A stretch of DNA of 64,000 nucleotides from Cotesia glomerata (lineage: Eukaryota; Arthropoda; Insecta; Hymenoptera; Braconidae), in assembly GCF_020080835.1 (NCBI RefSeq), contig NC_058167.1, positions 6,678,459-6,742,458 of the forward strand, written 5' to 3'. Positions 1-9,896 of the stretch are shown piece after piece (position 1 is the stretch's first letter; the number at the start of each line of letters is the position of its first letter). The notes under the pieces are model-generated. The model did not search any database and was not told where the DNA came from. It saw only the letters and a program-made list of their open reading frames with translations. The translations under genes were made by a program, and so were the position numbers.

Positions 1-276
1 GGAGAAGTCAATCCAGGACCTACTGATCGACTTGTTCCAAATCCAAAATCGACAATATAAATCATAAAGGACAACTGTGAGTTCAGTATTTGATATCGAC
101 TCCCCTTTTAATTCGCCGTTGGAACTCCTGGTTACCGGGAGGTGTTCGAAATCCACATTAAAAATAAAACTCTTGTAGCTTGCCTACAAGAGAAAATCTA
201 TCTAAAAACGTGTCCGAGCCTCCTCAAGGCTCACTCTACCGATAATTATTTAATTATAATTAATTCGGACATAACA
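1..276 (+). repeat. 5' LTR of Ty3/gypsy copy 1, cut by the window edge
   Basis: This is the last 276 bp of the long terminal repeat, the reverse complement of 19026-19301 in copy 2. It ends in CGGACATAACA, the inverted partner of the LTR start seen in copy 2 (TGTTATATCCG). The primer-binding site follows 11 bp downstream. The promoter-bearing part lies outside the window. Confidence 0.85.
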
Positions 277-1210
277 GATTAGATTTTTGGTGGCGGCGGT
301 GGGATTCGAACGCATCCTTTCGGCTTACCACAAACGGGAGTCTCGTTTAAATTTTCAAACCTTTTACTTTTCAAAAAATTTCGGGCTAAAAACCATCACA
401 AAATTTTAGAAAACAAAATTCCTTTATCTTATGATCAAGTCGATCCTTTTTTTTTATTCCTATCCTTCAATCCATTTCAATTTGCTTCAATTAAAGTATT
501 AACTCCTAAAGTTATAAAACTTTAATTTTTTAATTTTAATTTTTTTTGATTGCGAATAAAAAGTACCATATATTATTCCTCTTGCACATAAACATTTAAA
601 CTTTTTTTGCCGACAAAAATTATACTTCAGTTCATTGACACACTTTAAATCTCGTCCATTTAAATTCGTTATCGTAATACGCTTAGTATCACATTACGTG
701 TAGGTTACGAGTCATTGTACTCTTATACCTACATACTTTTTTTTGCTGATGCGGAAATTTTTGCGAAGTACGTTGATATCTCGGTCAGTGTGTCACTATA
801 TCATATATATCATACTCGCAGCTGCAACCTAGTATTGAGTAAAACTTACGATTGGCTTACGAGGCTCTGCTGCAATACTAGCAGTACCGTGATACGGAAA
901 TCAGTTTCAAAACACCTTGCTGCTGTCTATCGAGCAACGAGACTGTTCTTGAGATTGATCTTCCGGTTTAGCAAACCGTAAGTCAACTCTTTACATTTTT
1001 GCGACTCAAGTTTTCTTTCTCGCTGCTGTCTATCGAGCAACGAGAAATCATAGAAAATCTTGATTCAAAATTATACAGAACAAGGCTTTATAGTACCAAT
1101 TGATCTAAAATTAAAATTATTCATTATTATTTTTTTTTTTGTTGTTGATCTATTTACTTTTCTGATCAAGCCATGGAGTGCTAACTATAGCACCCAAAAG
1201 AAAATAACTA
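277..1210 (+). other. Untranslated leader of Ty3/gypsy copy 1
   Basis: About 930 bp lie between the LTR end and the first sizeable ORF. The leader is AT-rich and contains a 24-bp direct repeat (about 919-942 and 1022-1045, core GCTGTCTATCGAGCAACGAG). Its position is where retroelements carry packaging or dimerisation signals, but no function can be shown. An 88-codon ORF at 715-981 is present in both copies and is probably incidental. Confidence 0.6.
288..311 (+). promoter_or_regulatory. tRNA primer-binding site of copy 1
   Basis: The site begins TGG, the complement of tRNA CCA, and runs on through GGGATTCGAAC, the complement of a tRNA T-arm. Complementarity to the 3' end of a tRNA therefore spans about 24 nt, longer than the usual 18. 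The G/C-rich acceptor complement fits a Ser- or Leu-like tRNA best, but the isoacceptor cannot be fixed from sequence alone. The same site occurs in copy 2. Confidence 0.7.
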
Positions 1211-1711
1211 ATGGTACGACATTCACGTAGCGATTTTAAATTTCAAATCAGAAAGGCCTATTCAGACTTCTTTAGTGACCAAATCTATCACCGTCCCATA
1301 ATAGAATCCCGTTATTGGGAAGATCCTACCTTTGTCAACTCCTCTACCCCGGTCATAAGAGAAAGAAAGATTACTCTCGTTAATAAACCGGAAAATTGTA
1401 TTAAAAACCGATCGATCCAAATTCCATCGAGGAATATAGAGGAAAGACCGTTACCAGAACTGAACGACGCAGTCCCTATCGACGCCCGTACGAAAGTTAT
1501 CAACTGGATAAATCAAATCCCAGTAATTCAGTTAAATTGCCTTGTCGAAGAACCACCATCCAAAAAGCCTAGGATAATAAGCAACGTCCCAGCTCCAGCC
1601 GGACTATTTAAAATACTTACTCGGCCGATAAACAACGATCATCATGGCACCTCCGAATCCAGAGCAAGCTGCAGCGGCAGCCGCAGCAGCAGAGCGGGCC
1701 AGAGAAGCTGA
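1211..1711 (+). CDS. 166-residue ORF upstream of and overlapping gag (copy 1)
   Basis: I do not recognise this protein. It is basic, begins MVRHSRSDFK, and contains a stretch resembling a nuclear-localisation signal (PPSKKPR, about residues 118-124). The last 68 nt overlap the gag start at 1644 in a different frame, and the C-terminus is Ser/Arg-rich because it reads the GC-rich Ala-coding start of gag. It is intact and identical in translation in both copies (partner at 17591-18091), while gag and pol are broken in both. It could be an accessory ORF, an N-terminal Gag extension joined by frameshifting, or chance. Confidence 0.45.
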   Translation: MVRHSRSDFKFQIRKAYSDFFSDQIYHRPIIESRYWEDPTFVNSSTPVIRERKITLVNKPENCIKNRSIQIPSRNIEERPLPELNDAVPIDARTKVINWINQIPVIQLNCLVEEPPSKKPRIISNVPAPAGLFKILTRPINNDHHGTSESRASCSGSRSSRAGQRS

Positions 1712-3176
1712 GCGTCTCCGCAGAGAGGAAGAGGAAGCCAACAACAACGCCAATCGACCTGGAGTCAAATTGTTCGATCTCACGCCAGATGAACCTGAGA
1801 AAAATTATTACAAAATCACCAAAGAGATGGAAGAAGCTCTACCCACGTTCACCGGAGACGGAGATGTCAGCTACGAAGAATTCGACCGCCAGTTAAAAGA
1901 ATGACTCCATATGATGCCCGAAACTAACCAACAACCCTTCATTGGTCGTATTTTACGGAAGCTCAAGGGCCGTGCAAGGAACGTCGTAGAAGATATGGAA
2001 GTCCGGACCGTACAAGAACTCGTCAGCGTTCTACGTAGTCACTTTCGACTTGGAGATCTTCTCCGCATAAATCTTGCAAAACTGACTTCGGCCCAGAGAG
2101 GAACTTATGAAGCAGTGGAAAGTTTTTACTATCGACTAAGGTCCATTCTCCGAAAAATTCAAGCAGCAGTCCCGGATAACGACCGCGAGGCAATCACCAA
2201 TCAAGCCCACCGGTTAGCAGTCGACTTATTCTTCGAGTCTTTGCCAGATTACTTAAAATGCCTCGCCTCAACTCGTCAATATGCCACTCTGACAGCCCTT
2301 TTCGAGTCAATTCAGAACCAAGCGCTGAAGTACGACAACAACATGAGACTTCAAAATCCAAAGCCCTCTCAACGAGAATTTCCTCAAGATCGACATGGAA
2401 ATCATTATCCTCATAACAACGGTCCACGAGGATACTTTCAAAATAATCATCAGAGTCAACAATCACACGTCCCGGCTCACGGACACCCCTGGACCAAACC
2501 GGAGACTGAACTCTACGCTAACCCAAAGCCAGTTGCTTTTGCATATAACGCACAAGGCATACCGAATTTTGCCAACGAAGAGGAAGCTCCCTACGAAGAA
2601 TTCTCAGAGCCAACTTCGACCTGGTATAGATTACCTCCTTGTGGAAATGCTGATTGTGAGGAGTCAGATTGCGAAGCACCTCAAGCCATGGCGTTCTCAA
2701 CAAACAATAATTATAATCCAAAAAAATATCAAACCCCTTACCAGAATCCAAATTACTCCGGAAATTATAATCCTTCTTACAAACCCTACACCTCTCGCCC
2801 TCCCTACAACCCTCAGTATAATCCACCATACTCCTCTCAAGCTAAACCCCAGTATTCATCTCAAAAACCCGAATACTACCCCAAAATTCAACGTCCCCAA
2901 TATCCACAAATGAGAACACATGGAATAGTGCAATCCACGCCACCGCAAGGGCCACCTCCAGTTACATTTGCAGAATTATATCCTGAGTCATCACCAGTAC
3001 GACTCGAAAGACACATTAAGAGCTCAGAGATCTGCAATTGCCCAGGGTGCCCAAAAAGAAATCTTAAGAAGGAAGAAGACCCTTTAGAGCCTTCTTTAAA
3101 CTTGATGGGCGCTCGTCAGACCGAGGTAATCAGTAATCACAGTCAAAAATCCAAAATTTCTCAACAACAACTATGA
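1644..3176 (+). pseudogene. gag: gag of Ty3/gypsy copy 1, with an in-frame stop
   Basis: This is the structural (capsid) polyprotein of the retrotransposon. It opens with an Ala-rich helix (MAPPNPEQ then an A-run) followed by E/R-rich sequence. A capsid-like helical region spans about 1911-2340, with the pattern expected of arthropod Ty3/gypsy Gag (long amphipathic helices, SFYYRLRSIL). The tail is rich in Asn, Gln, Tyr and Pro. There are Cys clusters (CGNADCEESDCE; CNCPGC) but no canonical CCHC knuckle. A TGA at 1902-1904 interrupts an otherwise open frame, and the same TGA is in copy 2. Pol begins near 3157 in another frame (+1 relative to gag), compatible with frameshifted Gag-Pol synthesis or decay. 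Confidence 0.8.
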
Positions 3177-3446
3177 AATACTGATTGATTCCGGAGCAAA
3201 CTACAATTTCATCAGCATCGAAGCCTTAGCTGACGACACTACCTTTAATTATGAAGATCTCGGACAAGTGGGGGGGGGGGGATCGGAACAAACAAACAAC
3301 AGATCATCGGAATCGTCACACTCACGCTGTTTGATAAATCCATCCCATTCTGGATAGTACCTCGCAGACTAGGAGGGTACCTAGCCATCCTCGGTAGCGA
3401 ATTCCTCGCCAAAGAACAAGCCAACATCTCATTCTACTGGCACACG
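3157..3446 (+). pseudogene. pol: First retropepsin domain of pol (copy 1)
   Basis: An aspartic protease domain with catalytic DSGA at 3187-3198 (context EILIDSGANYNF) and the closing hydrophobic-Leu-Gly motif AILGSEFL starting near 3384. Between them a run of 12 G (3270-3281) puts the two halves in different frames. Copy 2 has 5 G there and is also out of frame, so both copies are broken at the same mutable spot. The second half reads directly into the next ORF. Retropepsins normally act as homodimers of one domain. Here a second complete domain follows about 136 codons later. Confidence 0.75.
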
Positions 3447-5390
3447 ATGGTACTGAGAAGCCAGCCCGTCCGCCCAATACCCTTTGTGATCAAGAGAGGA
3501 TCCTGCGATTCTCAATTACTCGCAGTAGGCGGAGGCCCAAAGATTGACTTATCCTGTCCGGTCCTGCTGGGAAAATACCAGAGATTTATCATAGATACCG
3601 GAGGAGATGTCACCATCATCAATCAGTCAGCACTCCAGCCTGGAACTTACATAAACCCGAACAACCGATTAATAGCACGGGGAATCAGCGGCGAAGCAGT
3701 ACAAACGCTCGGTACAGTCGAGTTAAAAATTTTTGGCCTACCAGTCCAATGTCAAGTAAGCAGAGAAGATCTACCTGTCCCTGGAGTGGGGATACTCGGA
3801 AACGACTGGTTAGAACGTGAGAAAGCCGAGATCTCGTATTACGAACAAACTCTCACCGTCATGGCTCGACCTCTGGAACCTATATCTTTCAGTTTAGACA
3901 TCTATGAGCTATCCACCTTCACCGTTCCTCCCAGAACAAAAATGATCGCTCCAGTTCCTATCAAAAATCCAGGACGAACTCAAGGATATTTGCCCCGAAT
4001 AGACCTTCCAGTAGGCCTATTTATGAGCGAAGCTTTGGTCACCGTAGACGGGGAAAAAGCTACCTGTATGGTGCTTAATACGACTAACGAACCTGTCACC
4101 ATCGAACTGGAGCCACAAATCCTCGAAGACTACGAATTTCACGTTGAAGATCCATCCAACAGCTCCAGTGAGTCACAAGACGATGGTCCAGCAGATATTA
4201 AGACCATCGAACAACGAACAACAGAAATTTTAAATAAAATTCCACTAAAAGATCTTGATACGGAGCAACGTGAACAAATCACAGAAATAATCCATGATTT
4301 CACCGACATCTTCCATCTACCTGGGGATAAACTGGGATGCTCAAATCGAGCGACTTGTAAAATTCCAACTACGACTGACAAGCCAGTCCACGTGAAACAA
4401 TACCGCTTCCCCAAGCAACATCAAGATGAAATACAGCGACAAATCGACAACTTATTGGAGCAGGGAATTATAAGAAATTCCAAATCTCCTTATAATTCCC
4501 CGGTGTGGGTAGTTCCGAAGAAAGCAGACCCCAAAACAGGAGCAAAGAAATGGAGAATAGTAATCGACTTCAGGGACTTAAATAAAATCTCCGTAGGAGA
4601 TGCATACCCACTACCTTCTATAATTGGCATCCTGGACCAGCTGGGAGACTCTCTACTTTTCAGCGTCTTCGACCTTGCCAGTGGATTTCACCAGATCAAA
4701 ATGGACCCTGAAGACGCCCACAAAACTGCCTTCTCCACTCCATTCGGACACTTCGAATACGCAAGAATGCCCTTCGGACTAGAAGGAGCGCCAGCCACCT
4801 TCCAAAGAATGATGAACTCGACTTTAAACTGCTTACCTTGGATATTAATTTATTTAGACGACATCATTCTCCATGCTCGATCTCTAGAAGAACACATACT
4901 ACGCCTCAGACGATTATTTCAAGTACTACGGGATGCAGAGCTCACACTTCAACCAGACAAATGCAAGTTTTTATGCACAGAAGTCGACTATCTCGGACAC
5001 GTAATCTCTCGAGAAGGAGTGAAACCTGATCCTAAGAAAATTCAAGCAATCCGAGACGCTCCGAATCCGCGTAATCAACGAGAGATGAGAAAATTCCTCG
5101 GCCTGGCAAACTACTATCGCAGATTTATCGACAACTACGCCGTTCGAGCTAAACCGTTAACCGAATTAACTCGAAAAACAAAACCTTTTAAGTTGTCCGG
5201 GGAAGCTGAAAGGGCCATCCAAGACATCAAGAACGCCTTGTGTGAAAACTCTACCCTTTCATACCCAGATCTCGACAAGCCCTTCATCTTAGCGGTCAGC
5301 TCTTCAGAAGAAGGTATCGCAGGTATCCTGAGCCAAGAATCAGACTCCACTGACTCACCAGAAAATCTAAATAAAATGGAAAAATCGTAG
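3447..5390 (+). pseudogene. pol: pol of copy 1: second retropepsin, reverse transcriptase, start of RNase H
   Basis: The frame is open upstream of the Met at 3447, so that start is arbitrary. Order: second retropepsin with DTGG at 3594-3605 (IIDTGGDVTII) and GILGNDW near 3789; linker; Ty3/gypsy RT from about 4390 with WRIVIDFRDLN, FDLASGFHQI, the TPFGHFEYARMPFGL block and catalytic YLDD at 4851-4862; the connection region with FLGLANYYRRFI; then the start of RNase H. Where Ty3/gypsy RNase H normally has TDAS, this reads VSSS (near 5294). The frame ends at 5390 because an A-run near 5376 is one base shorter than in copy 2. The product would act in cytoplasmic virus-like particles. Confidence 0.9.
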
Positions 5391-7284
5391 CCTGCACATC
5401 CAGAGTCTTACGTGATGCAGAACTACGCTACACCCCAGACGAAAAAGAATGTCTCGCCGTTGTCTACGCCATCCAGCAGTTCCGGCCTTATTTATACGGT
5501 AAAAGATTCACCGTTCAAACAAAAAGGGCCTGTGTAGCCTGGCTACGAGACACTCACGACCTCACAGACAGACAACGGAAATGGCGATCAAAAATCAATG
5601 AATTCCACTTCAAAGTCGCTATCCGGACCAACGTCGGAGATCAATACGCGGACGCACTCTCATATAACCCGACAGGACGTCCAGAAGAAAAATCAGAGCT
5701 CCAAGAGAAGGAAGAAACATCTAACGAGCCCTCTATAGTCAACAGCCAAACGAAAATACTAGAAGCCGTCATGTTACCCGCGACAGGAGTTGAAAAGGTC
5801 ACCACAGACCCTCCAAAACGACGACCTGGACGACCTTTAGGCTCAAGAAATCGACCAGCCCTCAAGAGCGCTCCAGAGATTCGACAAACAATCGCTTCAA
5901 GATTACGCTCCGAACTACGCAGAGGATCTCATAAAAATCCCATTAATTACATAGAACCCGCCACCTCCAGCAACGACGAAGAAGTCCAAGGATTGATTCA
6001 CGATCACGTTGGAGATGACGATGTGTTCCATACTCCAGAGCCTAGAGGGGAAGCTGGTCCATCTCTACCTGCTAGAGATACAATTAGGGAACTAACTCCC
6101 CCGGCCTATTTTGACTCCGGCGACGATGGAGATGAAGAAGAAGAAGAGACCCCCGTAGTTCCACAACAGAGAGGATCATCTGGAGAAGTCACAGAGTCAT
6201 CGGCAGAGAACACTCTAATGCTCACAACACCATAAGAACATTCGAAGAATTATCAGAAGATCAAAATCACACCCCATCCCGTCCTCCCTTATCACCAACA
6301 ATACCCAAGGGAAATTCTAACTGGTGGCGACCAGTACCTGTACTAAGTCCTGACGTAATAAAAGAGGTAAAAAGATCCATCGAAAACTTCCAACAAATAA
6401 GATCAATGGAGAAGACCTTCAACGAACAAGAAGACCCCGGAGAGGCCAGCGAAGAAGCTGAAACAGCCATAAATGAGTTCGTCTTCGAAGAAGCTAACGA
6501 CGATCGAGATAGTACCAGCGCTATCAGCGAGCCAGACGACACGGTGATCCTAGCTCAACCTACAACCAAAAGCCCTGAAATCGATAAAGATAGATCTCCT
6601 ACAGATGACCTCTAGCCTAGATCTGACGTCACTGAAAACACCATCCGCCTATCCCCGGAAACACCAACGCTAGTCCGTACAATGATTGAAAATTTCGAAT
6701 CAAAGGGGATCAAATGGGATCTAATCACAGGATCAGTGATCAATACGAGTATTCATCAAGGGTCAACACCTTACAGACCCATAGCAGATCAGTCTGTCAT
6801 CACACAAATGAGAACTAGACTGTCAGAATTACCAACCATGAACACCGCAGACTCACCTGGTGCGAGTTCTAGCCGATTTTTAGACTTCGGATCCCCTGTA
6901 GCCACAACTCCTACTACAGCACCCGAGACTACCGAAAAATCAAGAAAAAGAGTCTCCTTTCTAGATCCACCACCTCAAACACCAGTAGAAAAAGATAATC
7001 TACCTCTGCCCCCAGAGCAATCTAACGAAGAAGAAGACACGAATTCTCAAGAAATATCTGTGACCTCGACGTCTCAACAAAATCCAGAAAATACAACCCC
7101 ACCGACAACCAACGACTCTCCTGCGCCAATAAAATCTCACAAACCCGAGAGAAAAGCAGAGACCATCATAGAACCTCCAGAAACATCTTCCGAAGAGGAA
7201 ATAACCCCAAATAATAACCAGCCTCTAGACAAAAACCTAGAGGGGGGGATGGAAAAATCAACCGAGCCAATAGAACCAGCACAA
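5391..7284 (+). pseudogene. pol: pol of copy 1: rest of RNase H and long acidic linker with AT-hook-like motif
   Basis: After the frameshift at about 5376 the reading continues in frame 2. RNase H continues with KECLAVVYAI (catalytic Glu retained), TKR where TDH is expected, and YADALSY at its end. There follows a disordered, acidic Ser/Thr/Pro/Glu-rich linker of about 500 residues. It contains KRRPGRPLGSRNR (5815-5855), an AT-hook-like motif, and near 6950 RKRVSF, which fits a PP1 docking RVxF pattern. A second frameshift lies near 6213 (one C fewer than copy 2). An in-frame TAG at 6613-6615 is shared with copy 2. The linker is cut at 7284 by the insertion of a 2.6-kb TIR element. Confidence 0.75.
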
Positions 7285-7482
7285 CCCGAGTCGAAATTTA
7301 GAGCCTATATAGAACCCTTTAGTCCGAAATAGATCCGACTGAGAGCCCTGTAGTCCCATAGCTCCGATTTTGAACCCACAGGTCCAAACATTCACCGAAA
7401 GGTCCGATTTTGAACCCTCAAGTCCGTCAATATTAGCCTCTTCATAAATTTTTATTAACTACAATTAAATTATTCATGATAT

Positions 7483-7560
7483 AAAAAATTAAAAATTAAA
7501 AATTAAAAATTAAAAATTAAAAACTAAAAATTAAAAATTAAAAATTAAAAATTAAAAATT
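7483..7560. repeat. AT-rich heptamer array (TTAAAAA)n
   Basis: About ten nearly perfect 7-bp units, with one C substitution near 7523, inside the 2.6-kb TIR element. Confidence 0.9.
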
Positions 7561-8099
7561 TCTTGACTGGAGAACAAAATTCTTGGCTCAAGAAAATTTT
7601 CGGGTGCCTGAAGGAAGGCCGAAGTTGTATTGGCCAAAGTAAAAATTATTCTTGAAATTCTATTTTTGGTGGAAGTCATTTTTTCTTAATTCAAATTATC
7701 ATAAATACTTGTTACAATAAATTTTTGTATTTGATCAAGATTTTTAGATACTTTAGGAAAGCAGCGCCACTTATTTCAGCTGAGAGATACCCATTTTATA
7801 TTATTTTAGCGTGCAATTATACATATTGAATGAAAAAAAATGATTCAATATTATTTGATCTTCCCATTTGACATATTAATCAATAAAAATGTTAATGAAA
7901 ATTTACTTCTATCGAGATATTTAATTTTTTGGAGTAAGAGTCTCGGCCGTTCCTTTGGTGAATCAGACTTGAACCAAGACTCATCATGGCTCATCTAGCT
8001 CTGGATATTTAATGGTGTGCTAGGCTTGGGTCAAGACTGGATAACTTAGCCTTGGCCATTCAATGGAAAATCTAAAGTTAATTAATCATTAAGTAAGAG

Positions 8100-8345
8100 A
8101 AGACAAAAATGTTGAAATCCTTAATGTTTTTCTCTGGTTTTACGTTTTTTTTAGTCCTTTGCCAAGTATTTGACATTAATTTGTTCTGTTTATTGAAAAT
8201 AAAAAATTAAAAATGTGGGGCAAAATGGGCCACCTTCAGAAAATGTTTATCATATAAATTTTTCAACTTGTCTTACTTTTTTTGGCCTTTTACTGAGTTT
8301 ATGGTATTAATTTTGTTGTGTCTATCGAAATTAAAAAATTGAGAA
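8100..8345 (+). repeat. Dispersed repeat containing GGGGCAAAATGGGCC
   Basis: This stretch is clearly similar to 43345-43595 (shared blocks include TTTTCTCTGGTTTTAC, CTTTGCCAAGTATTTGAC and CAAAATGGGCCACCTTCAG). It is non-coding and internal to the 2.6-kb TIR element. Confidence 0.7.
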
Positions 8346-8392
8346 GAGTGAGAAATGTCAAAAAAATTACAACAAAAATTTTTTTCAAATGC

Positions 8393-8745
8393 GGTTCGTT
8401 TGGAATAACTTTTAAACGGATTTACCGATCGATTATAAAAACTAATCAGCTCTTAACATCAAAAAACCATGTTGATCGCAGCCAGCCCGCTCAAAGTCAG
8501 TTGATTCGTTAGTTAGTTATCGTTGTCAAAAGAAAACCAAAAAAAGTATTTTTTCGGAATTACTTCGAAATTCCTATTTCGATCAATTTAAACTGAAAGA
8601 TTCTTTGTGATTCTTCAGAAACTGCGTCGAATGCCGCCAACCGTGTAGAAATCGGTTCATTAATTCAAAAGTTATTACAGTTTAAAAATTCAAAAAATAG
8701 TGTTTTATCAAACTTCTATCAGATTTTTGAGCTCGGAGAATTCAA
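8393..8745 (-). repeat. Fragment of the CTTCCCGCT repeat family
   Basis: On the - strand this reads the family's typical blocks: GAGCTC near the start, GAATGAACCGATTT, GGCGGCATTCGACGCAG, GAATCAACTGACTTT and the GATCGGTAAATCCG segment, in the same order as at 20461-20790. Both family ends are missing. Confidence 0.7.
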
Positions 8746-9354
8746 AATGACACGAAAATTATATTTATTAAAAATTGATTTTTCTATCAATTATTTAATT
8801 AAAATTTCCATCAATAATTAAAAAATTAAATTTATTAACTGAAAAAATTTTTCTTCTTGATCTGAAGAGAAAAATTCTTAAACTAAGAAATTTATATTGG
8901 TTTAAGTGAATTTTATTTGATTCAAGAATTTTTCGTCTTGATTCAATACAATGAATTTCTTTAAAGTTGTAAAAATTTATTGTTTAACGAATATTTGTTA
9001 GCAAATGCTAAAATTAAAAATTTATTATTCAACCAAAACAATTACATATCGTCAAAATTGATATGGTCTTTAAAAAAATTAAAATTAATTAATTTACAGT
9101 TAAATTTTTAATATTGATAATTTTAAATATTAAAATTTATAATAAAATATTGAAAATCCATAGAATAATGTACAAAGTCTAAGGTAATATAAGGACTTGA
9201 CTTTTGCATTTTTAATTAATAACCATGTGTAAAAAATAGTTAATTTTCATCAAAACACGATATTAAATAACATAAATTATATAAATAATAAACCGTCACA
9301 CTTCATCATTATATAGATTTAGCTTATGAGAATGATGAGATGTATAGTAGCTCA

Positions 9355-9430
9355 TCGGTCGTATAGTGTAGGGGTTAGGTATCGGTCTAGCAAGCGCGCG
9401 GCTCAGGTTCGAATCTCGGATAGGACGGAT
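9355..9430 (+). other. tRNA-like segment inside the 2.6-kb TIR element
   Basis: A B-box-type sequence, GGTTCGAATC, lies at 9406-9415 and an A-box-like ATAGTGTAGGGG about 40 bp upstream. The T-stem and acceptor stem pair poorly, so this is a tRNA-derived relic and not a functional tRNA gene. It may still carry pol III promoter activity. Confidence 0.5.
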
Positions 9431-9896
9431 GTGATTTTCACTTTATTTCTATGATTAGCGAAAGTTAGGTTTAAATAAGAGTCAAACAGTCTGAAATTGC
9501 ATTAGCTCTACATCTAAAATCAAATTAAAAAAAATGACGCTTAAAAAATTAATTTTATTATTATTTCTTATCAAAAAGCATGAGGCAGACTTGAAAATTG
9601 ACTAGGGCACGGTCCTGGTAACCAGGCATGGGCCAGTCGTGGCAACTAAGGGAATTAAAATTAATTAATAAAAAAATAACAATAAAAGAGGACTCAGGGG
9701 TTCAAAATCAGATCTAATTTTTATTTTCATCAGGTCCGAATTTGAACCCTAAAGCGCCGAAAACGGAAATTTGTAGCGCTTGTGGGACCAAAACCGGACC
9801 TACTTAAACATGGAAACAGGCTCTAGTTTGAGCCCCCAAGTCCGAAATAGATCCGACTTTAGAAGGTTTTAAATGGGCTCTAAATTTCGACTCGGG

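Larger units (their letters stand above)
7285..9896. mobile_element. 2.6-kb non-autonomous TIR element inserted in pol of copy 1
   Basis: The ends are exact inverted repeats of 21 bp beginning CCCGAGTCGAAATTTAGAG, with more similarity further in. Subterminal blocks such as TAGTCCGAAATAGATCCGACT and GGTCCGATTTTGAACCC recur at both ends. Comparison with the uninterrupted site in copy 2 (near 12024-12027) shows a 2-bp target duplication, AA. There is no long ORF, so it is non-autonomous. Inside are a TTAAAAA heptamer array, a piece shared with 43.3 kb, a reverse-strand fragment of the CTTCCCGCT repeat family, and a tRNA-like segment. The superfamily is uncertain: the short CCC-starting TIR and 2-bp duplication of non-TA sequence would suit an ISL2EU- or CMC-like group, but I cannot assign it. 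Confidence 0.85.

Noticed and set aside
715..981. 88-codon ORF in the retrotransposon leader, present in both copies
   Set aside because: Its presence in both arms follows from duplication; composition and position give no sign of a protein.
3245..3427. Many antisense ORFs across gag, pol and the LINE ORFs
   Set aside because: They are shadows of well-supported sense frames.
6600..6690. Programmed read-through at the shared TAG
   Set aside because: No adjacent read-through context or structure that I can recognise, and two further shared stops make decay simpler; kept only as a finding on shared stops.
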